64,000 nucleotides of DNA from Pseudocalidococcus sp964653145 (GTDB lineage: Bacteria; Cyanobacteriota; Cyanobacteriia; Thermosynechococcales; Thermosynechococcaceae): NCBI GenBank assembly GCA_964653145.1, contig CAZZCG010000018.1:1-64000 (forward strand), given 5' to 3'. Both the position numbers and the translations under genes were made by a program. Under the pieces are notes generated by a model that had not been told where the DNA came from, searched no databases, and worked only from the letters and a program-made list of their open reading frames with translations. Below, piece by piece: positions 42,565 to 51,733 of the stretch (position 1 is the first letter of the stretch; every line of letters starts with the position of its first letter).

Positions 42565-43719
42565 CTAAAAAGGAATTAAATCTGGAAGGGGTTGGCAAAG
42601 TTTATCTTCTAAATCTGCTTCCTCGGCCTGGAGTTGGTGAATTGCATCTTCCAAAACACTTTTCACGGATTGCCCCTTAGCGTATTGTTTTAGCCACTTT
42701 TGAGCGGTGTTACCCTCCCGAATAATTTTCTTAATCGGGTTCAGAAAGCAGCTAAACCCCTGTTGTTTGGCTATGGGATACACATCCTCATAAAGCTCAC
42801 CAATCCAATCGGCAGCAGTTAGTTCTCGCCCATCATGCCAATGTGTGAGCGTGGCAGTCAAACTATTGCGAGCGGCGGCAATTTCGTTAACATCTGCTAA
42901 CTCTGCTAAGTCCAGGCCCTGTCGAGCTAAATCACTTTGAATCAGTGGGTCTAAGTCGGGGGTTTCAATCACCTGTAGTAATCGAGCTTCTAAAAGAGCA
43001 GTAATCGCCAAGAGGGAAATGGGATCGGTGACAAGATCACAAATCCGGAGTTCTAAGCGATTCAAATCATAGGGGCGACGATTACCATTGGGGCGGACGG
43101 CACTCCAGAGATGGCGAACATTTTGCATGGTGCCGAGGGTGAGTTGTGCCTTTGTCCAATCGATAAAGTGCTGATGGGAGGTAAAGAGAGGAACCTGGGT
43201 GGGAGTCTTAGGAAAAACGGCCCATCGGGTGGAATGGTAGCCGGTGACTTCCCCATCTAAAAACGGTGAGGCGGCACTAAGGGCCAGATATAACGGTGCT
43301 TCGACCCGAATTAATCGACAAGCTCGCATCAGAGTTTCTAAATCAGAAATGCCAACATTGATGTGGATGCTGGCGGTGACGACTTTGGTGTGGTAAGTCT
43401 GCTCAATGTAGTCGTGATAGGGATTTTGGGGATCGGAGCGGTAAAAGGTTTGGCTATCCCCCAGGGAAAGTGTACTCCCCGGAATTAACGTGTAATCCCC
43501 CAGGCCCCGTAAGTATCGCCGAAGTCGCATCCGTGGGCGGAGAAGGTCACAGAGGGCTTGATCGTATAGGTAAACTGGGGGGGTCGTGTATTCGACATTG
43601 CGGCTATCGGGTTCACGGACAAAGCCATCTAGGGCCTGGACAATTTTATCTGAGAGACCAACAATCTGGGCCTGGGGAGTGCCTGTATAAATTTCGACTT
43701 CAAACCCTTTGGATAACAC
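42565..43719 (-). CDS. gshA: Glutamate-cysteine ligase (cyanobacterial/plant-type)
   Basis: This enzyme makes gamma-glutamylcysteine, the first step to glutathione. The 384-residue protein matches the cyanobacterial GshA family: MLSKGFEVEIYTGTPQAQIVGLSDKI at the start, the SIHINVGISDLETLMRACRLIRVEAPLYLALSAASPFLDGE segment and the NRRPYDLNRLELRICDLVTDPISLLAITA segment. ATG/TTG choice at 43719 is uncertain by a few residues. trmL follows 13 bp downstream. Substrate motifs look intact. The alternative of a general carboxylate-amine ligase is less likely given the conserved pattern. Confidence 0.9.
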   Translation of the reverse strand: MLSKGFEVEIYTGTPQAQIVGLSDKIVQALDGFVREPDSRNVEYTTPPVYLYDQALCDLLRPRMRLRRYLRGLGDYTLIPGSTLSLGDSQTFYRSDPQNPYHDYIEQTYHTKVVTASIHINVGISDLETLMRACRLIRVEAPLYLALSAASPFLDGEVTGYHSTRWAVFPKTPTQVPLFTSHQHFIDWTKAQLTLGTMQNVRHLWSAVRPNGNRRPYDLNRLELRICDLVTDPISLLAITALLEARLLQVIETPDLDPLIQSDLARQGLDLAELADVNEIAAARNSLTATLTHWHDGRELTAADWIGELYEDVYPIAKQQGFSCFLNPIKKIIREGNTAQKWLKQYAKGQSVKSVLEDAIHQLQAEEADLEDKLCQPLPDLIPF

Positions 43720-44094
43720 GGTCTCCCTCGCAATGCCGCCTAATTTCTAGATTACAGCCAATTTAAGGGTTGATGAGCACACACGGATATCTGAGCCGAA
43801 GCCATAGCCATTTTCCCTAGCTTGCGACACATAAACACAAAGCTTGGGGAGGTTGTGAGTCCTTTGATGCTTCATTAACGAAAAAAGACGATGCGCCCAT
43901 ATCTTCAAAATAGAGTACGTTCATTAGATCAAAATAAGCTTAAGGTCATTGGTTCTAAGGTCAACCCCAAGAAGGGAGAAACAGTTCAATGGGAATGAAA
44001 GGGTCTAGACTAAATAACAAAATATGCCAGTAGCTTCAAGGTTTTTAGCCCTGTTGTCTTTAATGATCTGAAATCACTAGGTTTTGCCCAGGCC
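43720..44094. other. Intergenic region between divergent gshA and methyltransferase genes
   Basis: These 375 bp are AT-rich and carry several TTCATTA/AGATCAAAATAAGC-type stretches that could be promoters. No coding frame, RNA gene or strong palindrome was recognised. Confidence 0.35.
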
Positions 44095-44931
44095 ATGCGT
44101 TTACCCAATCCCAGAAGCAACGATACTGAAGACTCTTTAGCTGAAATGTACGATCATGTATTTTTTCAGGATCACCTCAATCATCAGTCAGTTTATCAAA
44201 CCCTATCCCAGATAATTACTGATTTTCTGATACAGCCAGCTAATACCATTGCCTTGGATATGGGCTGTGGCCATGGTTTGCTAGTTGAGGGGTTGCGACA
44301 ATGTGGTGTTCTTAAAAGTTATGGCATCGAGGGTTCCAGTGCTGCGCAAGCATTTTGGCCAACCCTACATTTGGAGGATTACACCTTAGCAAATCTTTGT
44401 GATCAAAAGATCTTCAACATAATTCCTGTCGCCGATTTAGTTACAACCTTTGAGACGGCTGAACACCTCGAGGAATGCTATGCCGATCACTTCATCCAAG
44501 CTGTGTTATGGAGTCAGCCAAAACTGGTGTTGTTCGGTGCTGCAACCTGGCTTCAGGATCAAGGCCAAAATCCCAGCCATTACAATGAACAACCCCATGT
44601 CTATTGGATCAATAGGTTTAAAAAACATGGGTATAATTTGGATATTTTTTCCACCATTGCTCTACGCAATCGACTGTTTAAATCACCAGAATTTAGCCAG
44701 GCCTGGTGGTATCCAAAAAATATATTGGTGTTTTATCCCAACGGTATTCGGATGGATCAGATGATCTATAAACCTGCTGATGTCTCAATCCTAAATCAAG
44801 GACTTAATTGGTTTAACATCAATCAATCTAACACGATGTTTGCCAATATGCTGATCAGAGATTACTTAGATTACAAACTATTAGTGCAATCCGAAATCAA
44901 TCGCCTGGGAGTTGGGATTAATTTACCCTAG
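44095..44931 (+). CDS. Class I SAM-dependent methyltransferase
   Basis: A 278-residue methyltransferase with motif I ALDMGCGHGLLVEGL (~53-67) and the following acidic loop SYGIEGSS. A post-I motif DLVTTFETAEHLEECYADHF (~118-137) resembles Methyltransf_23/UbiG-type enzymes that act on small molecules or glycans. The C-terminal region (WYPKNILVFYPNGIRMDQM) was not recognised. Flanking DNA is AT-rich and no operon partner is near, so it may be acquired. Substrate unknown. Confidence 0.8.
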   Translation: MRLPNPRSNDTEDSLAEMYDHVFFQDHLNHQSVYQTLSQIITDFLIQPANTIALDMGCGHGLLVEGLRQCGVLKSYGIEGSSAAQAFWPTLHLEDYTLANLCDQKIFNIIPVADLVTTFETAEHLEECYADHFIQAVLWSQPKLVLFGAATWLQDQGQNPSHYNEQPHVYWINRFKKHGYNLDIFSTIALRNRLFKSPEFSQAWWYPKNILVFYPNGIRMDQMIYKPADVSILNQGLNWFNINQSNTMFANMLIRDYLDYKLLVQSEINRLGVGINLP

Positions 44932-45065
44932 GCACACCCAATTTACTCTGAATTCAAGCCATTTGAAAAGTTGAAGAATGCCAAAGATAGCCTGAAACTT
45001 AGTTGTCAGAATAGATGCTAAAACTGAACATCCCACTGGATCAACAATAGGTTGCAAAGAGGAGA

Positions 45066-46565
45066 TTAACTCAACTGGTTAAGGGTTGGTGATTCCAGAA
45101 AGACTTTTGGAGTAAAGGTTCCGTGCAGACCATAGGGAATATGGTGCTTGAGATGCAAACGGGCAATGGGGCCTTGTGAAATATTCGCCGCATCTAAAAT
45201 TACCAGGTCTGAGGCGTCTCGACTGGCTTCATAGACCAACGCCAAAAGCCACCCGGCTGTTTCAGGATTTTCTGTGGGATTCCGCTGGGGGTCGGGAATA
45301 AATACCGGCTCAGTCACAAATCCCCGCGGGGCCGCGCTCCAAAGTTCTTGCGTGTCGGACTCTAAATCCAATTTCAAAATGGCCTGGAGGGGAGCATTGC
45401 CAGTGGCATGATGGGCGGCGGCGGTAAACAAAACGCGATAGGGTTGGCCCACGGCATCTGGGTGGACAGTGGGAAACTCACAACAGCGAGTGTCTAGCAA
45501 ACTCCATGTGACCTGTGCTGAGGTTTTATTAATCCGAATCCGCCAAAGCTGCCCAAGGGGGAGGGTATTGAAGTCCACTTGCCGATAATTTGCGTCACTA
45601 TCCAGGCCGGGGAAGGTTTCGTAGCAAATTGAATCCACAATCACCTCATCTCCCTGTTCAAAGGCATTGGCGTGGTGAAAGACGAAACAGGCTGGCATCG
45701 TAAATTTCAATGGGGTTCCGCCAGACCGGGGCAAGAGCCAAATATTAGTAGGTTGATCGGGGTTAAAACTTAGGCATTGGGCGGGACTTTTAAACCCCAG
45801 GAAGTAGGGAATGGGATTGAGATTAACTGGATTTTGGAAGAAAACACTATAGTTGGAGGTCAGGGCAAAGTCATGGATAAAGGCAAATCCAGGAAAGCGA
45901 TACCGTTGCTCAGAGACACAGGTGCCAGCCAAATCAAACTCAAATAGTCGGGCTTCTGTTTCCAGGCCTGGTTTCAGAGAGAAATTAACTAACCGCTGTT
46001 GTTGAGGATCAATCCGGGGGTGGGCGGCAAAGGCATCTCCAGGTTTCAGCAGGCCATCCAGGTTGACTTCGCCGAGGGTTTCTAAGGTTTGGGGATTGAG
46101 TTCGTAGGGCCAAGCCGCTTCCCAGAGGGCAAGGAGTTTTTCTCCCCAATAAATGACTTGGGTGTTGGCAATGTTTTTCAAACGGGTATCAAAAAGGTTG
46201 TTCAGCCAGCCCCCAGGTTTCGGAGTCCCAAATACACCCCGATAGAGAATTTTTCCCGCCTTCTGTTCAGCTACATACCCCTCAGTTCGAACGTACCGAT
46301 TCCGAAAATGGGCCCGCCCCTGAGTGAATGTAACTGCCGAAATCATGCCATCGCCATCAAAGGGATGTGTTAGGGGTACCCCACCAATGTCCAGCAAACC
46401 AGGCCCGTTCCGAAATAGAGTTCCCTCCAAGCCAGCCGGAATTTCCCCTTCAATTTCCTCAATCCAGTAATCGTATTCCTCGGTTAAGGAACGGGTGCCC
46501 CCCTGCCAGTCGGCCAAATCATAGGATGCGGGGAGAGGGGTTTCGCGTTGCAGGGAGGAGGTCAT
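45066..46565 (-). CDS. Carotenoid/apocarotenoid cleavage oxygenase
   Basis: A 499-residue carotenoid cleavage dioxygenase. The protein begins DWQGGTRSLTEEYDYWIEEIEGEIPAGLEGTLFRNGPGLLD, the classic family start. Fe(II)-ligand histidines occur in AHPRID, FIHDFALTSN, FVFHHANAFEQGDEV and the C-terminal HIPYGLHGTF. It most resembles the cyanobacterial apocarotenoid-15,15'-oxygenase (Diox1-type), which makes retinal from beta-apocarotenals. Specificity is inferred. It is divergent from the next gene across ~495 bp and stands alone. Confidence 0.92.
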   Translation of the reverse strand: MTSSLQRETPLPASYDLADWQGGTRSLTEEYDYWIEEIEGEIPAGLEGTLFRNGPGLLDIGGVPLTHPFDGDGMISAVTFTQGRAHFRNRYVRTEGYVAEQKAGKILYRGVFGTPKPGGWLNNLFDTRLKNIANTQVIYWGEKLLALWEAAWPYELNPQTLETLGEVNLDGLLKPGDAFAAHPRIDPQQQRLVNFSLKPGLETEARLFEFDLAGTCVSEQRYRFPGFAFIHDFALTSNYSVFFQNPVNLNPIPYFLGFKSPAQCLSFNPDQPTNIWLLPRSGGTPLKFTMPACFVFHHANAFEQGDEVIVDSICYETFPGLDSDANYRQVDFNTLPLGQLWRIRINKTSAQVTWSLLDTRCCEFPTVHPDAVGQPYRVLFTAAAHHATGNAPLQAILKLDLESDTQELWSAAPRGFVTEPVFIPDPQRNPTENPETAGWLLALVYEASRDASDLVILDAANISQGPIARLHLKHHIPYGLHGTFTPKVFLESPTLNQLS

Positions 46566-47060
46566 AAACGGTGCCTAACGGGGAAGGAAAGCGGAGGAAT
46601 CAAACATAATGAGTCCATTTGTAACGAATTGTAACAATATTTTGCCTGGACTGGAGTACCGATGTTGATAACTCGCTCAGAACACCCTATGGATAAGGGG
46701 AATAGATGTGTGTTTTAGCCTGGAGTTGATGCCTCTGCGGGAGGTCATTTTTTGAGCAATGTTGATTCAATCTAGAATGATTTTTCGCTAGGCCAGAGTG
46801 GTCAAACCCCAATCAGCTCTAGCAACTCTCCGCGTGGACTAAATCTTAGTTGGAAGTAATATAACCACTGGATGTGAACTCGCGTAACAGTTTCTTGAAG
46901 AATGTATTTCCTGTAGTGAATGAAAGACCTAAGGAGATTGTTCAAGGGGTGGTTGATAGGGTGCGGTGTGAAGCATGATTGATTATGACTGATTATGAAC
47001 TCTGTCTCCTAAATTTCTCTTAATTAAATTGAAATAGCTGTAAACAATTGGGTGATATTT
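46566..47060. other. Intergenic region upstream of carotenoid oxygenase and hypothetical genes
   Basis: About 495 bp separate two divergent genes. A short direct repeat, GATTGATTATGACTGATTATG, lies near 46979-46998 and AT-rich runs could hold promoters. I saw no coding frame or RNA gene. Confidence 0.35.
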
Positions 47061-47834
47061 ATGTTGCAACTTGGAGATAGTGTTGAATTTAGTTTTTGGG
47101 AAGCTGGTTGCATGATTTGGCTTGGCTCTCTCGATGCCTATGACTCCTTTTGCCAGGCCTGGTTTAATGTGGTGGACAATGTGATGACAACGGATATGGA
47201 GGCAGTGAAAAAACTGATACTTGAGCGTCATGCCCTGATGGCGATGGAACTGTATCAAGATGATGGGTTTTCGACACGGGTGATCTTGCGCGAACTGAAT
47301 CAACGAGAACAGGAGGATTGGACAGCTAGGGCAACTTGGCAATTGAATTTACCCACGGGGCAGTTGGTAGTTTCTGGGATTGTGGATGCAGATCAGGAAG
47401 TACCCAACTTTGAGGACGTTGATCCAAATGATTCTTTGCAGTTGTATTTAGACGTGCCACCGGGGGAGTATGCCGTGACAGTTTATGCCTATCCTCCAGG
47501 AGACCTTTCTACCGGCTGGGGCCAAATTGAAAACCCAAGCTTATTTCAACCAACATCAGGGATTGATCCGGAAAACCCCCTAGATTATTTTCAGCGGACT
47601 CGGCCTGGGGAATTAATGCCGGATTGGCTCGGACAAGAATACGCCCCCGCAGAAGCGGAACAAAAACAATTTCAAGATACGTATTACAAAGGGCCAGGCT
47701 ATATCAATTTTGTTGTTCAGCTTTTGCCATTAGAATCACCCTTCCCCCAACCGTCCCTGGCCCCAGATGGCTTCTTTCCATGGGAATTTCGAAAACCGGA
47801 ACGTTTTCCCTTAGGCATTCCAGCCCAAGCCTGA
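47061..47834 (+). CDS. Hypothetical soluble protein, unknown family
   Basis: A ~257-residue protein (from ATG 47061, MLQLGDSVEFSFWEAGCMIWLGSL; an ATG nine bases upstream is also possible). No signal peptide or membrane helix is seen. The centre contains DADQEVPNFEDVDPNDSLQLYLDVPPGEYAVTVYAYPPGDLSTGW, an acidic beta-rich stretch with DVPPGEYxVxVYAY that looks like an immunity-protein or DUF-type beta sandwich. The C-terminus is proline-rich. Neighbours are divergent carotenoid oxygenase and a decayed gene. Function unknown. Confidence 0.7.
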   Translation: MLQLGDSVEFSFWEAGCMIWLGSLDAYDSFCQAWFNVVDNVMTTDMEAVKKLILERHALMAMELYQDDGFSTRVILRELNQREQEDWTARATWQLNLPTGQLVVSGIVDADQEVPNFEDVDPNDSLQLYLDVPPGEYAVTVYAYPPGDLSTGWGQIENPSLFQPTSGIDPENPLDYFQRTRPGELMPDWLGQEYAPAEAEQKQFQDTYYKGPGYINFVVQLLPLESPFPQPSLAPDGFFPWEFRKPERFPLGIPAQA

Positions 47835-47894
47835 AGTGATTATGCAAAATTAATCATCCGATTTGAGTTGTTGCCGATTTATGTTCACAAAATA

Positions 47895-48429
47895 TTGAAG
47901 AAAATATTACCCAGCTTTGCCTGGAACTGGAGCAACTGAGAAACCAATTGATTGCATTTTTTCAAAACTCAAGATGGATTATATTTAAAAAATCAATAAA
48001 TTTCGGTATTCAAAGCCGATCCAAGATTTTTCAATCTATCTTGTCGAAGAAGTGAACAAACATTTAGAGACCTTAGGAAGCAGCACTACGGGCTTATCTG
48101 TGACCCTCAAAGACGTTTGTTAACTCCAGGCATTATATCCAACTACCTTTGCGATCGGGGGAATATTAGGGATTTTGAGATACTCAAGCATAATTGTTGC
48201 CTATGGTTTAGATGATTGTCTGAAAATGGCAAAACAAAGAGAATTTTCGATCAATGACACAATTCAAAATCAATTTCTTCGACGGGTCACTCTTTGACAC
48301 CAGATCGTTGAATCTACTATTGCTCAAGTTGGACTAAATAGTCAGGAGTGGAACACGCTCAAATCCAACAGTGAGGATGTTCTAACTAACTTGAAATCAT
48401 CGTTGGCTGAATTGCTGCAGGAAAACTAA
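47895..48429 (+). pseudogene. Decayed gene of unknown family (two in-frame stops and a frameshift)
   Basis: The second part reads in one frame from about 47992 to TAA 48427: FRYSKPIQDFSIYLVEEV, then NKHLETLGSSTTGLSVTL, interrupted by TAA 48121. It continues ALYPTTFAIGGILGILRYSS and onward, with TGA at 48295, then STIAQVGLNSQEWNTLKS. An N-terminal piece, ITQLCLELEQLRNQLIAFFQ (from ~47895), lies in another frame. The composition is clearly protein-like, so this is a real gene inactivated by at least three lesions. The family was not recognised. Confidence 0.65.
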
Positions 48430-48544
48430 GTTGGCATTTGTACCACAACTATCCGATTAGAGCAGGAGACCCAGACAAAATCAACGGTAAACTGAGAGGG
48501 CGGTTTTTGCTGCTGTTTTATCCCGTGTTGGCTTGCTGCTCCCT

Positions 48545-49570
48545 ATGTCCTTTCCTGCTACTCTGCATCAACACCTAAACCAGGCCCGGCCCCGCCTTGA
48601 AACCTTAATCCAGCATTACAACCAGGCCCGAATTATGGTGGTGGGTGATTTAACCGTGGATGAATTTCTCACCGGGGAAGTGGAACGTCTCTCAAGGGAA
48701 GCCCCAGTTTTGATTTTGCGCCATGAATCGACGCGGCAAGTGCCAGGGGGGGGAGCCAATGCAGTTTATAACGTGGCCAAACTGGGGGCAAAGGTCAAAG
48801 CTGTGGGCCTGGTGGGGGATGACAGTCAAGGGATTGCGCTCAAACAAATTTTTCAGCAGGCTGGAATTGATACCAGTGGTATTTTTACTGATAAAGAGCG
48901 GCCAACCGTCACAAAAACTCGCATTTCTGGCCATGCCCGCCAATCCGTGACACAACAAATTGTCCGCGTTGATCGCAAGTCCGAGGCCTGGCCCAATGAG
49001 CACCTCCAGGCCCAGATGGCGGACTATATTCAAGCAAACCTGGAAACGGTTGATGCAGTGATTTGCTCCGACTACGGCGATGGTGTATTTTCGGAGCCTG
49101 TGATTACCGCGGCACTAAAGCATAACTACACAATCGTCGATGCTCAGCAAAACCTGGCTCGCTACCCAAACGCCCATCTGTTTACGCCGAATTTACCAGA
49201 AGCCGAAGCCGCCGTGGGATACCGGATCAAAACCGCAACTGATGTCCTCCAGGCCGGGGCCGATTTACTCGCATTAACTCAAGCAGATCGAATTCTGATT
49301 ACCCGCGGGGAAGATGGCATGAGTCTGTTTAGTCGTGATGCTGACCCAGAGCATATTCCTGCCTTTAACCGCAGTGATGTGTTTGATGTCACCGGGGCCG
49401 GGGATACAGTTGTTGCGGCCTTAACCTTAGCCTTGGTATCAGGAGCCAGTTTTTGGGAAGCTGCCACCCTGGGTAACTTGGCCGCAAGCATTGTGGTTCG
49501 GCAATTTGGTACCGCAACTACAAGTCAAGCCGAGTTAGAGCAAATGCTGCAAAATTTACTAAATACCTAG
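48545..49570 (+). CDS. PfkB-family sugar kinase, RfaE/HldE domain I-like
   Basis: A ~341-residue ribokinase/PfkB kinase. The N-terminal RfaE-type pattern is PRLETLIQHYNQARIMVVGDLTVDEFLTGEVERLSREAPVLIL, followed by GGGANAVYNVAKLGAKVKAVG. The ATP/anion-hole motif DVTGAGDTVVAALTLAL is near the C-terminus (~285-300). This matches D-glycero-beta-D-manno-heptose-7-phosphate kinase (HldE domain I) for LPS core synthesis, here without the nucleotidyltransferase half. Start is ATG 48545; an upstream in-frame TTG exists. It is followed 20 bp later by a small antitoxin-like gene. Confidence 0.85.
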   Translation: MSFPATLHQHLNQARPRLETLIQHYNQARIMVVGDLTVDEFLTGEVERLSREAPVLILRHESTRQVPGGGANAVYNVAKLGAKVKAVGLVGDDSQGIALKQIFQQAGIDTSGIFTDKERPTVTKTRISGHARQSVTQQIVRVDRKSEAWPNEHLQAQMADYIQANLETVDAVICSDYGDGVFSEPVITAALKHNYTIVDAQQNLARYPNAHLFTPNLPEAEAAVGYRIKTATDVLQAGADLLALTQADRILITRGEDGMSLFSRDADPEHIPAFNRSDVFDVTGAGDTVVAALTLALVSGASFWEAATLGNLAASIVVRQFGTATTSQAELEQMLQNLLNT

Positions 49571-49589
49571 ATAAACGGGGAGAGGCTAA

Positions 49590-49805
49590 ATGAAAACAGA
49601 CATTTCTTTAGAAGAAAGACTAGCAGCAGTAGAAGTCGCCATCACTGAATTACAAAAGCAAGTTGCAAGTTCTCAACCCACTAGTTGGATACAACAAATT
49701 ACCGGGTCTTTCCAGAATGAGCCTGCTTTTGAAGAGGTGCTTGCCTATGGAAAGGCGATTCGGGAAGGCGATGAATCCCTCTTGGAAATGCAAGACGAAG
49801 CATGA
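49590..49805 (+). CDS. Antitoxin-like small protein of a VapBC-type pair
   Basis: A 71-residue acidic protein with a coiled-coil N-terminus (SLEERLAAVEVAITELQKQV, 6-25) and a C-terminal tail (GSFQNEPAFEEVLAYGKAIREGD) that I recognise from cyanobacterial antitoxins encoded upstream of PIN-domain toxins. AGAGGCT/GGGGAGAGG-type ribosome binding sequence precedes ATG 49590. Its stop overlaps the toxin start (ATGA at 49802). The partner toxin is broken. Confidence 0.72.
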   Translation: MKTDISLEERLAAVEVAITELQKQVASSQPTSWIQQITGSFQNEPAFEEVLAYGKAIREGDESLLEMQDEA

Positions 49806-50230
49806 GGTATTTGTTGGATACGGATCACCTGAGCATTCTTCAGCGCCAATCAGGGGAAGATTATGTTAGCCTTTCAACCCGCATGGCTGGCTATCCAGTA
49901 TCAGACTTTGTGACATCAACCGTAACATTCCATGAACAGATGCTAGGTAGTCATGCTTACATCAACCGCGCTTAGAACCTAAAGGATTTAGTAAAGGGCT
50001 ATGAAATCATGAGGCGCCTGATTCAAGATTTCAAAGTTTTACCCCTTGTCTCCTTTGATGAAAAAGCGGCTGATGTACTCAGTAAATTACAGTCGCAGCG
50101 TCTTCAATTAGCAAAAATGGACGCAAGAATTGCGGCAATTGCTTTGGCCAGTGGATTAATTTTTTTAACCCGTAATCATCGTGATTTTGGCAAAGTACCG
50201 GAATTGGTTCTGGAAGATTGGACGACGTAG
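49802..50230 (+). pseudogene. VapC-like PIN-domain toxin with premature stop
   Basis: From ATG 49802 the frame reads MRYLLDTDHLSILQ (acidic Asp6 and Asp8 of the PIN site), then DFVTSTVTFHEQMLGSHAYINRA and a TAG at 49973-49975. It continues in the same frame with YEIMRRLIQDFKVL, then LAKMDARIAAIALASGLIFL, then TRNHRDFGKVPELVLEDW to TAA/TAG at 50228. All PIN motifs are present apart from the stop, so a single codon change disabled it. The N-terminal 57-residue and C-terminal parts cannot each form the active site. A recent loss, readthrough or a sequencing error is possible. Confidence 0.82.
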
Positions 50231-50288
50231 AAACAGTTCCTGTTTGCTTCGCACCATTTTGTCATGGCAGTCCTTTGAGAGTGAACAA

Positions 50289-51545
50289 TCAAATCAAAAT
50301 TCCGGCCACCGATGCGGTCATAAAACAGGCCAAGGAACCCCCCAGAAACGCCCGTAGAGCCAACCGTGCCAAATCCTGTTGTCGTTCTGGAGCAAGGGTT
50401 CCAATTCCCCCAATTTGAATCCCGATCGAAGCAATATTTGAAAATCCACAGAGGGCATAGGTGGTGATAATTTGCGAGCGTTCGGAAATAGTGGGCAGGT
50501 CCCCAACCTCAGTTGATGAGATTACTTTTTCTGAGTTTTCAATCAAGGTTTTTAAATCCAAATAGGCGAGAAATTCCGTCAAAATTGTTTTCTTACCCAA
50601 CAAAATTGCCACCTGCGGGACATCTGCCCAGGGAATCCCCATCAACCAGGCCACAGGGGCAAAAACAATGGACATCAACCACTCAAGGGATAACTGCGGC
50701 AAATTAATCCCCGAACCCAGAACGCCCAACAGGCCATTCACCGCTGCAACTAGGGCCAAAAAGGCAATCAACATGGCGATGATATTCAGAACCAACTTCA
50801 TCCCATCCAAGGCCCCAACCGTCACCGCATCAATCACATTCACATAGGGATTTTGAACTTTTGATTTAAGGTGCGCCGAAGCGGTCGCTGAAGCTTCAGT
50901 TTCTGGATACAAAACCTTAGAAATGGCCAGGGCCGCCGGAGCCGACATCACCGAAGCCGCAATTAAATGTTCCGCCGGAATCCCAAAGGCAATATAGGCC
51001 GCCATCACCCCACCGGCAATCGTGGCAAACCCTGAGGTCATAACGGCATGGAGTTCCGATTGGGTCATTTGGCTAATAAAGGGTTTAACCAAAAGCGGGG
51101 CTTCCGTTTGCCCGACAAAAATATTGGCAGCACAGGTGAGAGATTCTCCGCCAGAGGTTTTCATCGTCCGAATCATGATGCTAGCTAACCGGGCAATCAC
51201 CCACTGTAAAATGCCGTAGTAATAGAGGATGGCAATAAAGGCAGAAAAGAAAATAATCGTTGGCATCACCTGAAAGGCAATAAAGTGATCTCGGTAGGAT
51301 TCCCCAAAGACAAATTCTGCCCCGGCATCGGAAAAACTTAGGAACCAACTCACCCCCGCCCCCAGGCCCTGAAAAACCCGTAAGCCCAAGGGTAACCTTA
51401 AAATCACCAGGCCCAAAATGAATTGCAAAGCCAGGCCCCAGAGGAGGGTTTGCCAGCGTACTGCCTTCCGATTCACAGAAAACCCATAGGCCAGGCCCAC
51501 AAAGACCCCCAGGCCCAGCAGTGAAATCAACCGCTCGATCATCAC
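50289..51545 (-). CDS. Concentrative nucleoside transporter (NupC/CNT family)
   Basis: A 418-residue membrane protein with ~8-10 hydrophobic segments. CNT hallmarks are FVGQTEAPLLVKPFISQMTQSELHAVMTSGFATIAGG (~137-173) and the C-terminal ALCGFSNIASIGIQIGGIGTLAPERQQDLARLALRAFLGG (~365-404). These transporters import nucleosides by Na+ or H+ symport. Substrate preference is unknown. It is divergent from the flavin monooxygenase gene and overlaps nothing. Cyanobacterial copies of this family are uncommon but known. Confidence 0.92.
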   Translation of the reverse strand: MMIERLISLLGLGVFVGLAYGFSVNRKAVRWQTLLWGLALQFILGLVILRLPLGLRVFQGLGAGVSWFLSFSDAGAEFVFGESYRDHFIAFQVMPTIIFFSAFIAILYYYGILQWVIARLASIMIRTMKTSGGESLTCAANIFVGQTEAPLLVKPFISQMTQSELHAVMTSGFATIAGGVMAAYIAFGIPAEHLIAASVMSAPAALAISKVLYPETEASATASAHLKSKVQNPYVNVIDAVTVGALDGMKLVLNIIAMLIAFLALVAAVNGLLGVLGSGINLPQLSLEWLMSIVFAPVAWLMGIPWADVPQVAILLGKKTILTEFLAYLDLKTLIENSEKVISSTEVGDLPTISERSQIITTYALCGFSNIASIGIQIGGIGTLAPERQQDLARLALRAFLGGSLACFMTASVAGILI

Positions 51546-51733
51546 CCCACACCAAAATGTTTGAGATTGCTTGAAAACTGAAGTTGGTTATTAGCCTACA
51601 CTGCCCGCTTGGTTTTGCCACCTCTTTCCGCTATCCGGGGAACCTGAGCAGAGAGTACCAGAGAGTTTGTCCCCAAAAGGCCGAGTTATAAACTGGTAGG
51701 GTTGCTGATTTATTGATGGGTTTGGGGGAGAAA

